The position numbers and the translations under genes are program-made. The notes beneath the pieces are model-generated. The model was not told where the DNA came from and did no database searches. It was given only the letters and a program-made list of their open reading frames with translations. From contig CM049322.1 of assembly GCA_026874595.1 (NCBI GenBank), forward strand, positions 42,462,340 to 42,526,339: a stretch of 64,000 nt of DNA. Direction: 5' to 3'. The stretch comes from Sipunculus nudus (lineage: Eukaryota; Annelida; Sipuncula; Golfingiida; Sipunculidae). Of the stretch, positions 25,043 to 34,540 are shown piece after piece; position 1 is the stretch's first letter; every line of letters starts with the position of its first letter.

Positions 25043-25117
25043 TGTCACCGCTCTCTGGTGACATCACTAACCCAATTAAAAGAAAGTACACCGCATTGTC
25101 ACCGTTCCCTGGTGACA
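25043..25117 (-). repeat. Duplicated LTR-end hairpins
   Basis: TGTCACC-N7-GGTGACA occurs at 25043-25063 and again at 25097-25117, where it forms the LTR terminus. The same pair is in the 5' LTR (31342-31362 and 31396-31416). Confidence 0.85.
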
Positions 25118-25131
25118 TCACTCCCCCCTAA
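25118..25131 (-). other. Polypurine tract
   Basis: AGGGGGGAGTGA on the minus strand immediately before the TG of the 3' LTR, the usual position of the plus-strand primer. Confidence 0.8.
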
Positions 25132-25212
25132 AGAAGAAAATACGCAGTATTTTCTTATCGCCTTTCCAGAAATCAAACTTCCTACGTTTAATCTATTTCA
25201 AATCTGGAATGA

Positions 25213-25217
<5 letters not shown>

Positions 25218-25267
<50 letters not shown>
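25218..25267. repeat. (AT)n microsatellite inside the retrotransposon
   Basis: Between the pol stop codon and the polypurine tract, so it arose within or was inserted into the element. Confidence 0.95.
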
Positions 25268-25270
<3 letters not shown>

Positions 25271-25291
25271 GTATAAACAAGACTTGTCGTT

Positions 25292-28200
25292 TTAGTTTTC
25301 TGGCATCCTGCTAAGAAAATCTGGGCCATGGTTCAATTTGCCTGCAATTGACTCGATATCGAATCTAAACTCTTGCAGGAACAAGGCCCACCTCATGACT
25401 CTTTTGTTAACACACTTAGATTTGTTGATACATTGCAGTGGCTTGTGGTCAGTCTGTATGGCGAAAGACCTGCAAGACAGATACATTTCAAATTTCCCCA
25501 CTGACCACACGATGGCCAGACATTCTCTTTCTATAGCGGAATAGTTCCGCTCTCTCGCAAGTAACTTCCGACTCGCGTATGCAACAGGATGCATGACGCC
25601 TTCATGCTCCTGTAAGAGGATGCTACCTATTCCGATGTCGGACGCATCACACCGGACTACGAACCGCTTGCTGAAATCTGGCTGCCGTAGGATAGGAGGC
25701 TCGGCTAATTTAGCCTTCAGAGTGCGATAGGCCTCCTCGTGTAAGTACTCCCAGTTTAGCTTGTTGGGCTGACGCTTCCGGGTCAGCGGAACCGCAATTT
25801 CTGCGTAGTTCGGTACGAACTTTCTATAATATCCGGTCAGCCCTAAAAACGCTCGTAAGGCCTCCTTTGTTGTCGTTCGCTCTGAGGCCTCTATCTTCCG
25901 CAACAAGGCAGGATTCGCGGCTAAATACCCTGAGCCGACTAGGTGGCCGAGAAATTCTAGGTTACGGTAACCGACAAAGGTTTTCATGGGCTTTGCCGCG
26001 AGATTCGCCCGTTCGAGCCTGGTCAATACCTCCGTGAGCACTTTAAGGTGGTCTTCCCACGTTTCTGTGTGAACTAACACATCGTCGATATAACAAACTA
26101 CGTTCGGAAGGCCCCCGAGCACCTTACGCATCATCCGTGTAAAAACGGCACCGGCCATCACAAGACCGAAAGGCATTACCCGAAACTGGTAGTGCCCATC
26201 TGGCGTTACGAATGCGGTCTTGTTTTTCGCGTCCACGGCCAACGGAATTTGCCAGTAGCCCTTCGTTAAGTCGATTTTCGTGAAAAACCGACTCTGTGCT
26301 ATTTCCGCAAACAGGGCCTCCGGATCTGGCATCGGTTCCGGATCAAACACCACTGACCGGTTCAGGCGACGGAAATCAATTACAAACCTAATTTTGCCAT
26401 CTGGCTTGCGCAGCATAATGCACGGAGAAGCATAGCACGATTCAGACTTCTCGATAACGCCTAACTTCAGCATATCGCTGATCTCGGAGCGCATGGTCTC
26501 CCGCATCTCGTAAGGAACTCGGTATGGTTTGGAATGCACTGGTGCATCTGACGTGAGTTTGATATCGCACTCTGTAACGTCTGTGAGTTTGGGAACGTCA
26601 GTAAATACGTTTGCATGTTTGCGTGATAAATCGCGTGCCTCGCGTTTCTGCTTTCGACTTAATTCTGGATTTACATGCACGTGATTTTCATTTTCTCTCC
26701 TCACCGTAGAGGGGAATGACTCAAACGAGGCCTCCTCCAGTCCCTCTTCGCTACCGGATTCGGAATATTCGGATTCCGAATGAGAGCTGTCCGGGTCGGA
26801 ACTAGCTTCTGTCTCTAGCGTGACGGCTGACAGAAGGTGCTGGGGCTTCGCTCTGGTTACATACCGCTTAAGCATGTTAACGTGGAACGTTTTGATTTTG
26901 TTTCCGACACGGATTCGATAGTCCAGATCACCGACTTTCACAACCACGGGGTACGGCCCTTGCCACTGTACTTGTAACTTGTTGCGATCTGTTGGGAGAA
27001 CTAACAAAACGTCATCCCAGATCTCAAACGTCCGAGTATGCTTACCCAGGTCGTAATTTCGTTTGTACCGATTAGCCGATTTCTCCATGGCCTCCCGAGC
27101 TAATGCGCACGTATCACTGAGCTTATCTTTGAGGTCTAAGACGTACTGATACATGGTTTTCGTTTCCGCGTCCTTTTCGCTCTTTGTCCACAAGTCCCGT
27201 AAGATCCGCATAGGACCGCGTACTACCCGACCGTAGAGCAATTCGAAGGGTGAAAACCCGGTACTCTCGTGTGGTGTCTCACGATATGCAAAGAGCACCG
27301 CACTTAAGTATCGATCCCAGTCTCTGGGTCTTTCAGAGCACATTCGTTTGAGCATTAACTTGAGAGTTCCGTTAAATCTCTCGACCATGCCGTTGCACAT
27401 CGGATGGTACGGCGTTGTAGTCAATTGCCTGATCGATAGCAAACGGCTGACTTCTTTCATGAGATCCGACGTGAACTGGCTACCCATGTCGGTAAGAACT
27501 TCCGTAGGAACCCCTACACGCGAGTACACATCGACCAATGCCTCCCCGATCGTCACCGTATCGATGTTTTTGAGTGCTATCGCCTCCGGGTACCGAGTCG
27601 CATAATCTATTATGGTCAAGATGGAGCGGTTACCGTTGTCCGACGCCGGATGGATCGGTCCGACCAGATCCATGGAAATTCTGCAAAAAGGCTCGTCGAT
27701 CAGGGGCATCTTCCCGAGAGTGGCCCCAGGCACTCTGCCTTTTGGTGTAGTTTTCTGACAAACGTGACATGACTGACAGTATTGTACTACGTCATCGTAC
27801 ATGCCCTTCCAATAGAACTGGGCTCTAATCCGTTCATGCGTGCGGTCAATGCCTTGGTGTCCCGCCATTATTGCCTCATTGGCCATTTTCATCACATCCG
27901 GTCGCAATACGATGGGCACTACAACACGCGAACCGTCGAGATTACCTTGTTTATCTCTAACTAACCTTACCAAGAAACCGTCTTTGACTTGGAATGTGCT
28001 CCCGCTAGCGTTGTCCGATCTAGCACTCCTCCAACACGGATCTAAGGATTTATCGTCCTCCTGGGCTTTCAGAAACTCCCCGGGACTTACATTCGCGACA
28101 GGGCTAGTAACGCTGAGGCCCTGTAAGGGGTTTTCACGTCTACGTTTAGCAGCCCGAGTCTCAACGGCCGATGTTAGTTCAACGGGCGTTTCCACATTGC

Positions 28201-28510
28201 TACGCACCGCATCCGCAGCCGGTGATCCCCACGAGGGATCAGGATCATTCGGATCCCGTGCTCCGGTGACGTTGCCTATCGCCAAGTCGCATACAGCATC
28301 TTTTATTACCATAGCCTCAATCGAGCCTACAAAATACGGACATTCCACTTTAATGTCGGCTGTACGGAATCGTCTCACGGTGCCATCGAACAATTTACAT
28401 TCGACCTCTTTTCCGGTGTACTGGCCCGCCGTTACTAACGTATCGCGAACGCCTGCCGATGAACAACCAGTGTCACGTAAGATTTGGCTGGTTGACCATT
28501 CACGATCCCA
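25292..28510 (-). CDS. pol: Pol polyprotein: protease - integrase - RT - RNase H
   Basis: The frame is open from just after a TGA (28511-28513) to the stop at 25292. It does not begin at a true ATG, as expected for a gag-pol product. Numbering below counts 1033 codons from the TTG at 28391-28393. The aspartic protease precedes it, with DTG at 28466-28474 followed by CSS. Integrase has a zinc finger (H179, H186, C209, C212), catalytic D242, D302 and E338 with exactly 35 residues between the last two, and a GPY module at 479-481. An acidic Ser/Glu linker spans 526-570. RT follows with FTKIDLTKGYWQ (D708) and YIDD (768-771). RNase H has candidate acidic residues D916, E957, D982 and D1025. All catalytic residues I can check are present. 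The enzymes would copy the RNA and insert the cDNA. The integrase-first order is the striking feature. Confidence 0.95.
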   Translation of the reverse strand, partial: WDREWSTSQILRDTGCSSAGVRDTLVTAGQYTGKEVECKLFDGTVRRFRTADIKVECPYFVGSIEAMVIKDAVCDLAIGNVTGARDPNDPDPSWGSPAADAVRSNVETPVELTSAVETRAAKRRRENPLQGLSVTSPVANVSPGEFLKAQEDDKSLDPCWRSARSDNASGSTFQVKDGFLVRLVRDKQGNLDGSRVVVPIVLRPDVMKMANEAIMAGHQGIDRTHERIRAQFYWKGMYDDVVQYCQSCHVCQKTTPKGRVPGATLGKMPLIDEPFCRISMDLVGPIHPASDNGNRSILTIIDYATRYPEAIALKNIDTVTIGEALVDVYSRVGVPTEVLTDMGSQFTSDLMKEVSRLLSIRQLTTTPYHPMCNGMVERFNGTLKLMLKRMCSERPRDWDRYLSAVLFAYRETPHESTGFSPFELLYGRVVRGPMRILRDLWTKSEKDAETKTMYQYVLDLKDKLSDTCALAREAMEKSANRYKRNYDLGKHTRTFEIWDDVLLVLPTDRNKLQVQWQGPYPVVVKVGDLDYRIRVGNKIKTFHVNMLKRYVTRAKPQHLLSAVTLETEASSDPDSSHSESEYSESGSEEGLEEASFESFPSTVRRENENHVHVNPELSRKQKREARDLSRKHANVFTDVPKLTDVTECDIKLTSDAPVHSKPYRVPYEMRETMRSEISDMLKLGVIEKSESCYASPCIMLRKPDGKIRFVIDFRRLNRSVVFDPEPMPDPEALFAEIAQSRFFTKIDLTKGYWQIPLAVDAKNKTAFVTPDGHYQFRVMPFGLVMAGAVFTRMMRKVLGGLPNVVCYIDDVLVHTETWEDHLKVLTEVLTRLERANLAAKPMKTFVGYRNLEFLGHLVGSGYLAANPALLRKIEASERTTTKEALRAFLGLTGYYRKFVPNYAEIAVPLTRKRQPNKLNWEYLHEEAYRTLKAKLAEPPILRQPDFSKRFVVRCDASDIGIGSILLQEHEGVMHPVAYASRKLLARERNYSAIERECLAIVWSVGKFEMYLSCRSFAIQTDHKPLQCINKSKCVNKRVMRWALFLQEFRFDIESIAGKLNHGPDFLSRMPEN
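28463..28474 (-). other. Aspartic protease active site DTGC
   Basis: ILRDTGCSS on the minus strand, in the pol frame. The upstream frame that leads into it (28514 upwards) is offset by one base, with the offset lying near 28484-28495. Confidence 0.8.
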
Positions 28511-28617
28511 TCACATATGTGCAGACTTAACGCGGACCCCTGCCAAGACATTAATCCGAATGTCTTGCGTTCACATCCCGAATTTGGATTCTCCGACTTA
28601 ACCGATTCAGTCCCTAT

Positions 28618-29702
28618 CTATCCGCTTATGGCCGACAGTGTCTCGTCGTACTGTTTAGGCTTAGACACTTGACCGTCCTGAGATTCTGAACCGCGCTGCT
28701 CTACCACAGCGTGTAAGGCTTGTGGGCTAGACCTTTGCCCTGGCCTATTACCGGATTGCCTACATTCCCGAGCTACGTGCCCTAAGCCGTTCCACTTAAA
28801 ACAACGAATACCCCGGAAGACTTTACTACCGGAGTACGCCCTACGCGCTCCGTTTCGCGAGTGGTTTTTATCTGAGCTATCGGTGGCCCCGATCCCGATT
28901 TCTGAGGACTGCTCTTCGGACTAATCATAAAGCTATACAGACCATGGGCAGCTGTGTATCTCTCGGCCGTATCCGCCATAGCACCTATGCTCTTACACTG
29001 TCTCTCCTTAATAAAGACGGCTAGGTCTTTGCCGCAACAGTTTAAAAAATGTTCACGCAACAGCAGGTCAATCAACTGGTCAAAATCACGTTTTACGCCT
29101 GCTAATTCTATCCACCGATCTAAATATCCGCTCAACCGCACCGCAAACTGACCGGGGGTCTCACTCCGATCCGGCCTACACGTACGAAATTTGTATCTGT
29201 ACCCCTCCTCTGTCATCTGGTATCGCCTAAGCAATTCGAGGTTTAATTTGTCGTAATCCATTGCATCCTCTGTGGATAACTGTGCGTACGCATCAAGCGC
29301 TTTACCGCGTAACTACGAACTCAGATGTAGAGCCCAAGTTTTTTTTGGATAACCCTGACACGACACAACTCGCTCAAACCTCTCGAGAAACGCATCTAAC
29401 CGATCGCGTTGCTCATCAAAAGCCGGAAGCTTAAATTTCGGAAGCGATTCAGACGGGTTACTATTACTGCGCTCTACTGGCTGTGAAGCCTGAATTTGTA
29501 ACTTTTTTAACTCGAACTCGCGCTCGCGTTCCCTCTCGGCTACCCTTGCATCCCGTTCAGCATTTTCCCGTTGCTTCGCTTCTACTACCGCTAAACGCTT
29601 AGAAACGAAATCTTGCAACGCCTCACCTTTATAACCTAACGCCTGTCCGCATTCAATTACGGACTTCATCGGATCCATGGACATTGCTAGCCCTAATGAC
29701 AA
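28618..29702 (-). pseudogene. gag: Gag with SCAN-like capsid region, broken
   Basis: Gag forms the particle and packages the RNA. The frame starts at the ATG at 29700-29702. Residues about 35-70 are a highly charged probable coiled coil (EREREREFELKKL). The capsid starts near residue 88 (PKFKLPAFDEQRDRLDAFLERFE). The block EGYRYKFR..ETPGQFAVRLSGYLDRW..LIDLLLREHFLNC resembles the vertebrate SCAN fold, reported to derive from Gmr1-like gag. A zinc knuckle follows (C-F-K-W-x4-GH-x4-C, about 28760-28805), but its second cysteine is Trp. Lesions are a TAG at 29310-29312, a one-base shift near 28800-28830 just before the knuckle, and a TAG at 28618-28620. This copy cannot make full Gag without readthrough and frameshifting. 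Confidence 0.85.
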
Positions 29703-30268
29703 TCACGAGAAAACACGCTAAGTTTACAGAAAATAAAAAAAAATATCCGCGACGTAGCCGAAAAAAATGGTAAATACAAGTCACATCAACCGCAGTAAAA
29801 AGATCTTAAACAATACGCAGAGGTACGCCCACGTTAAGACGACAGACGGAAGGATTGTTTCACAGAACACGTGGCCGTGGTGCCAGTTGCATGAAATCAG
29901 AAGGAGTTACTCACCTGTTTTGAGGCTTCACCATCCCTTATGACCACATATACCACTGAATAAATAAACCCTTTCTACAGCTGAGCCTCAGCTCAACGAT
30001 AACGGACTGACACCTGTACATAACCTAACTAACCTCTGAAGACTTTGTACATGACAAATAGTTATCCCATACATGTGTCGAGTGCACGAACCAGGTGTCG
30101 CAGGATAATCAGCTTAGAATGTAACTTTAAAATCAGATGTAATTCTATTACAATGATCTCAGAACACAAAATACGTCGGCTAAATACGGCAAATTCTGAC
30201 ACTTTAACAATTCGTGTACACAGACTAAAGCTTATACATGTGCTTAATCTGAACTAAATTTCGTGTCA
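29703..30268 (-). other. Retrotransposon leader between PBS and gag
   Basis: Untranslated leader with the usual position of packaging signals. No conserved motif recognised. Confidence 0.6.
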
Positions 30269-30286
30269 ATCCTGGCACGCTCGCCA
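30269..30286 (-). other. Primer-binding site
   Basis: TGGCGAGCGTGCCAGGAT on the minus strand, starting 2 nt after the 5' LTR. It is complementary to a tRNA 3' end ending in GCCA (discriminator G). The T-loop-like continuation supports a tRNA match. The particular tRNA was not established. Confidence 0.7.
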
Positions 30287-30288
30287 AA

Positions 30289-31416
30289 TGTCACACGGTA
30301 CTCCGAGTGGTTCCAGGTTGTTTAAATATGATAGAGCATTCTGATGTAAATTAAATATGACTGCGGAAGAACATCCTGGTGCAACTACACTCACGCCTAA
30401 AAAGTGAAACAACACCTTTTAACAGAAACAATATAATTAAAAGAAAAGATATGGCAAACGTTATACTCACACTATCAGAGCAAAGTAAATACCATCACAG
30501 CTCTCGAGTTATTCCTATTAACTCACAAGAACAACTCGGGACACATAAAAGAGTCATATGACACACGTAAACACAAAGTTCTCCTCTGGGTGACGACACA
30601 GACACAGCATTAACAACACAACTCACGAGCAAGGAAAGTCTTTACGGCGCCGGCGAATCCAGTATCGCTCCAGTGAATATATTCAATACGCAGATAGTCC
30701 GTTCAATCTGTCCGGCCTATGGCACGTGCACAGGCGTACGGCTCCAATCTGCCAAACGATTAGCAGTCAGGCTTCCGCCCCGCGTGGTCGATCCCGTAAA
30801 CCACCCTACCTTCAGGACTCGGTGGTCTTGATACAAACAGTCTTACACAATCCATAGATTTCAAGTCCTGACAGCATGAGTATTCCCTCGTGGAATATCA
30901 CTGACCTGTTGCCGGCCCGGTACGTAAGATCCGGCCCTCCACTGAGACATCTGAACACGTGGAAAAAATCTATTTTCCCGACGATTAAAAGCAGTTAATG
31001 GGCAACTTACACCCGCAACGAAGTCTGCACCAAGGTTTCTGTCGGCTAACACTTGTCGACTGCCAGTACTTTCCCAGTACGCGCCTCTGAGTAGACTTCG
31101 TCCCGCTACCTCGTCATGACATGAACAGCACCTCCGTACACACGCAGTTTTTTAACAGATATCCCCCCCCGTTCCGCCCTTTTTGGGGTCTTATATCGTG
31201 TTGCACCCTGTCAACCCCTGGCCTAGCCAATCAGCGCCAAGCTTATCCTCCAAACTACATTCCCGCTATTCCTAAACCCGGCGCACACCCGCCTACGACA
31301 TACAAAAGAACCTGAATTAAACCTGTTCTCTAAAATCGGCTTGTCACCGCTCTCTGGTGACATCACTGACCCAATTAAAAGAAAGTACACCGCATTGTCA
31401 CCGTTCCCTGGTGACA
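30289..31416 (-). repeat. 5' LTR
   Basis: 1128 bp, same ends as the 3' LTR, TATA box at 31190-31195 (minus). It would drive the element's transcript towards lower coordinates, the same direction as the host FReD paralogue. Confidence 0.95.
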
Positions 31417-31421
31417 TATAC
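31417..31421. other. Target-site duplication TATAC (upstream copy)
   Basis: Directly follows the CA end of the LTR and matches 23985-23989. Confidence 0.9.
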
Positions 31422-31448
31422 ACAGAAAAGTCGCTTCACTGACGATTG

Positions 31449-31449
<1 letters not shown>

Positions 31450-31500
<51 letters not shown>

Positions 31501-31505
31501 TATAA
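31450..31505. repeat. (AT)n microsatellite
   Basis: About 30 bp outside the 5' LTR, so an AT tract flanks the insertion on both sides. Confidence 0.95.
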
Positions 31506-31787
31506 ACATATACATATACATTTTTAATAAAATTTTTTGTGTTGATGCCATTAACCATTAGCCCTTAGATCGTCATAAGAAGGTCAATAAATTTATAATC
31601 TGAAATGGTGTTGTTTTTGTCCGTAGGGAGGAATTTTGACCTACTAATTTTACTTCCTGGGTAATTATAATATAATGGTCAATGTTTGGAATTTTCTTTA
31701 ATACTTTTCTCACCACCATCACCATATGCATCAACCTAACCAAAAAGAAATGTTAATATATATAACTGATGTTTGTACATTACCTAC

Positions 31788-31968
31788 CTGCTGGATATCT
31801 CTGACGGGCACCTCTTTTAATTAGAGTGGATACATCAGGCTTGCTGCGCCCGCTTTTGACGCCAAATGCCAGATATACGCAGGCAAGGCTAACCCAAACT
31901 AGTACCGGAAGATGAGACTTCTGATTTTTGGTCAATACCTTCTTGCAAGTGTATTCTATAGACGATTG
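31788..31968 (-). pseudogene. FReD paralogue, second exon (signal peptide)
   Basis: Bounded by an acceptor (TTTTTTCAG, AG at 31969-31970) and a donor (GTAGGT from 31787 down). Encodes a hydrophobic segment (VLVWVSLACVYLAFG) and ends RQRYPAG at the donor, parallel to RQRFPTG in the intact gene. The phase (one base left over) is the same, so it should join the AT of the third exon to make Asp before the first domain Cys. There is no Met just before the hydrophobic stretch, unlike the intact copy. A start might come from 31999-32001 without splicing, or from the upstream exon. Confidence 0.7.
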
Positions 31969-32073
31969 CTGAAAAAATGAAATCATGAAAGAAATTAACA
32001 AAGTGCACTGATGTTGAATAAATTTTAAACTGTTTCAAGAAGGGTTTTGTCTTAGAGCCCAAAACTGTGTTAC

Positions 32074-32361
32074 CTTTTTCTTCACGGACACTGCTGTCAA
32101 ATGGTCTGCTTCAGTTCTCACAGCTCTATTAAAGTGTAATGAAAGGCGCCTGATGTATTTATTGTGGTATATTAAACAAAAAATGGGCATCTCACGTGGT
32201 GCAGACCTCTCAATGCCAAATACGGCATCACATATGCAAATGCAGTATTGATTGTCACTGATAGGAATTCGATAGGCATGCCAGGTAGAGAAACATATAT
32301 CGTTTGATGTAATGTTTGATAATAAACATCCATCTATTACATTGAATAATCTTAAAGACAT
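32074..32361 (-). pseudogene. FReD paralogue, probable leader exon
   Basis: Aligns over its length with 54190-54422 upstream of the intact gene. The shared donor position is GTAACA here (gt at 32072-32073) and GTGAGT there. The frame is open from an ATG at 32359-32361 and stays in frame across the 105-bp intron 31969-32073 into the next exon. The homologous frame of the intact gene has a stop, so this may be untranslated leader whose openness is chance. The upstream edge is uncertain. Confidence 0.45.
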
Positions 32362-32688
32362 ATGACCATACCTGGAACATATATGTATAATTAAATGACA
32401 ATAGTTGGCTTTTCCAAAATGTTTAGCAGTGCCAGATTAACAACAATAACCTGACACGGGGAATCCAGCAGATAAATTACAATAATTATTATCACAATGC
32501 GGAATTTAAGATTACAATTCAGAATTCCAGTGGAACCTACGAATTACGTACTTTGACGGGACAGAACATTTTCCCCGCAATAGAAGGGCGCCCTTAGTAG
32601 GAAGGGTATGAATTTATTAACGAACCTACTTGCAAGCAATATAAAGGCTTACAGTGAAAGTCATCATCAAAAGATTTGACACCAGTCA

Positions 32689-32692
<4 letters not shown>

Positions 32693-32763
<71 letters not shown>
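32693..32763. repeat. (AT)n microsatellite
   Basis: About 70 bp of TA dinucleotides. Confidence 0.95.
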
Positions 32764-32765
<2 letters not shown>

Positions 32766-33180
32766 CAACAACATTCTAATGGTGAAAGTTAAATTGGCTA
32801 TGTAAAAAAAGAAAAAGAAGAAAACAACACATTTTTATACAGATTCATGTAAATAGTTGACTTAAATAAGTGGGAATTAATTATTTTCTATTTTAAAATT
32901 CATGAATCAAAATAAAATGGATAAAAACATACAATAAATATTAAAATTCACCAGTATGTAAAGCACCATAAGACAAAAATATTTAGTTAGAAATGTTTAA
33001 ATCAATATTTACACCATTCCATCTTAATGTTTTTAAAATGTTCAATAACAGTCAACGAAGGCCATTAAATCCTTCAACAAAAATATGCCGACATTGTAGA
33101 ATTCATTATAGGTGTTTATTTTATGAACACACCGATAAATTTGCAGACCCTCTCATAAGATTTACTCGACACGTCTGAGC

Positions 33181-33208
33181 CCCCCCCCCCCCACACCCCC
33201 CCCCCCCC
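33181..33208. repeat. Poly-C tract
   Basis: Nearly pure C, with one ACA interruption. Confidence 0.95.
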
Positions 33209-33529
33209 GGTTGAGCTGTTAGACCTCTCATGTTATATATTTATTTTCCCATTTACTTGTAATTAATATTCATTTTGCATATTTATTTATTTTTATTTAC
33301 TACAATAATATTATTAAGTTATTGCACATATTATTACTTTTTTATTCATGTGTTGATGATACTAAACCCGCCTGTCACTCTCCCGCAAAACGGAGTTTTT
33401 ATAACAGTTCCGATCCTTTATTACTGCCGGTAGTTCAGATTAAAGAGGTTTCCGCAATTGCGAAAATAAATAAATGGTATAAGCAGTATATTTTCAAGTG
33501 ACTATTGGTTTTTTTTTTAAATTATTGTT

Positions 33530-33790
33530 CTCCGTGTCCCTCTGTCTTAATCTATTTTTTTCTTATTCTCTCTTCCTCTATCTTTATTTCTCTCTCGCTT
33601 TCTCTCCCTCTCACGTTCGCTCTCTGTCGTTTTCTTTGTCGCCGCCTGTCTTTCGCTTTCCCCGTTGTTTCCTCTCATTTTTCTCTCCCTTGTGTTCTCA
33701 TGTTGTATCCCTCTCTCTTCCTCTCTCTCTCTCTCATCCTTTCTTTCTGTCTCTCTGTCTGTCTCTCCTATCTCTCTTTCTTTACCCAAG
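33530..33790. repeat. Pyrimidine-rich (CT/TTC) tract
   Basis: Strong strand asymmetry, with CTCTCT and TCTTTC words. Long frames here encode Ser/Leu-rich or Arg/Glu-rich junk and reflect composition. Confidence 0.85.
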
Positions 33791-33799
33791 TGCATTGTC

Positions 33800-34480
33800 G
33801 CATGTCCTATCAAGGCAAATGACTTGAATACAGATCAGATAGTCACACACACAGATTTACCATGGCGATTGTATGGATGCAACTACTATTGTTATACAAT
33901 AGTCCTTTACATATCACATCACCCATCAAATGATATGTTCGTCTGTAAGGAAAGGACGTCAACATTTATGGTTTCAATTATTAGACAAGATAGCAACTAC
34001 ATGTTTAGCCGGAAGCCCTACCGATAACAAAATTGGTACCTTCACGCTTAATGATAGAGTTTTGGTCCATGTTGGCTTCTTGTTATGATAGACGTATGTG
34101 TTTTTCAATCGAAATGCCTACATATGTACATACATACATCGATGTATTCATACATACATGTGACTCTTGGTATAAAATATATAATTTAAGATTGTGATTA
34201 TTGCTGAAATTGACCTATAATTAATTGTACGAGTCAATAATAAAGGTTTAATCGAGTCTAGTTACCCACTATATGGCAGCATACAATCTCTGTATTAGTT
34301 TGGATTAGTATGTTGATACATGAATCTGTTAATTCTGAATTGAAAACACACAATAAAACCTTTTTTTTATTCTTCACAAATACAATGAAACACCAGATCG
34401 GGTTGCTTGACGAAATACCTTGAATGGTTTATGAAAGGGATAAAAGAGCGATAATGACATGTCGCTGCTCTCCACGGTAA
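33800..34480. other. No recognisable gene
   Basis: AT-rich. A short TACA run near 34125. Confidence 0.5.

Positions 34481-34483
<3 letters not shown>

Positions 34484-34540
<57 letters not shown>
34484..34540. repeat. (AT)n microsatellite
   Basis: About 56 bp of TA dinucleotides. Confidence 0.95.

Larger units (their letters stand above)
23990..25117 (-). repeat. 3' LTR
   Basis: 1128 bp, TGTCAC..GTGACA ends. The minus strand carries a TATA box (TATAAG, 24891-24896) close to a G/C-rich run, likely the core promoter. About 97 percent identical by eye to 30289-31416. Confidence 0.95.
23990..31416 (-). mobile_element. Gmr1-like Ty3/gypsy-class LTR retrotransposon, nearly complete
   Basis: Two 1128-bp LTRs (TG..CA) flank a 5.2-kb internal region. 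A 5-bp direct duplication TATAC borders the element. In minus-strand order it has the 5' LTR, a primer-binding site, gag, protease, integrase, reverse transcriptase, RNase H, a polypurine tract and the 3' LTR. The RT and integrase sequences are Ty3/gypsy-like (FTKIDLTKGYWQIPL, YIDD, DD35E, GPY module). Integrase precedes RT, the arrangement known for Gmr1-like elements. The LTRs show about 35 substitutions and no indels by eye (about 3 percent). The insertion is therefore not brand new. The gag lesions mean it cannot move autonomously as sequenced. Confidence 0.95.
23570..31787 (-). other. Second intron of the FReD paralogue, expanded by a retrotransposon
   Basis: On the minus strand it starts with GT (GTAGGT at the exon 2 edge, 31782-31787) and ends with AG (23570-23571). 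These are the same splice positions as the 402-bp intron of the intact gene. Removing the 7427-bp element plus one 5-bp target duplication leaves about 0.8 kb. Confidence 0.75.

Noticed and set aside
24080-25121. Short frames in the LTR, repeated in the other LTR (30379-31423)
   Set aside because: Their repetition follows from LTR identity. They are short, lie on both strands and have no domain.
27348-28601. Plus-strand frames of up to 253 codons opposite pol
   Set aside because: They are antisense shadows of the conserved pol frame; no domain is recognised and the pol strand explains the openness.
28484-28830. Programmed frameshift between gag and pol
   Set aside because: No canonical slippery heptamer is seen at either offset, and one offset falls before the zinc knuckle, inside gag. 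Small deletions explain both.
33498-33827. Ser/Leu/Phe-rich frames of about 105 codons
   Set aside because: Explained by the pyrimidine-rich tract; overlapping frames are open in the same region.
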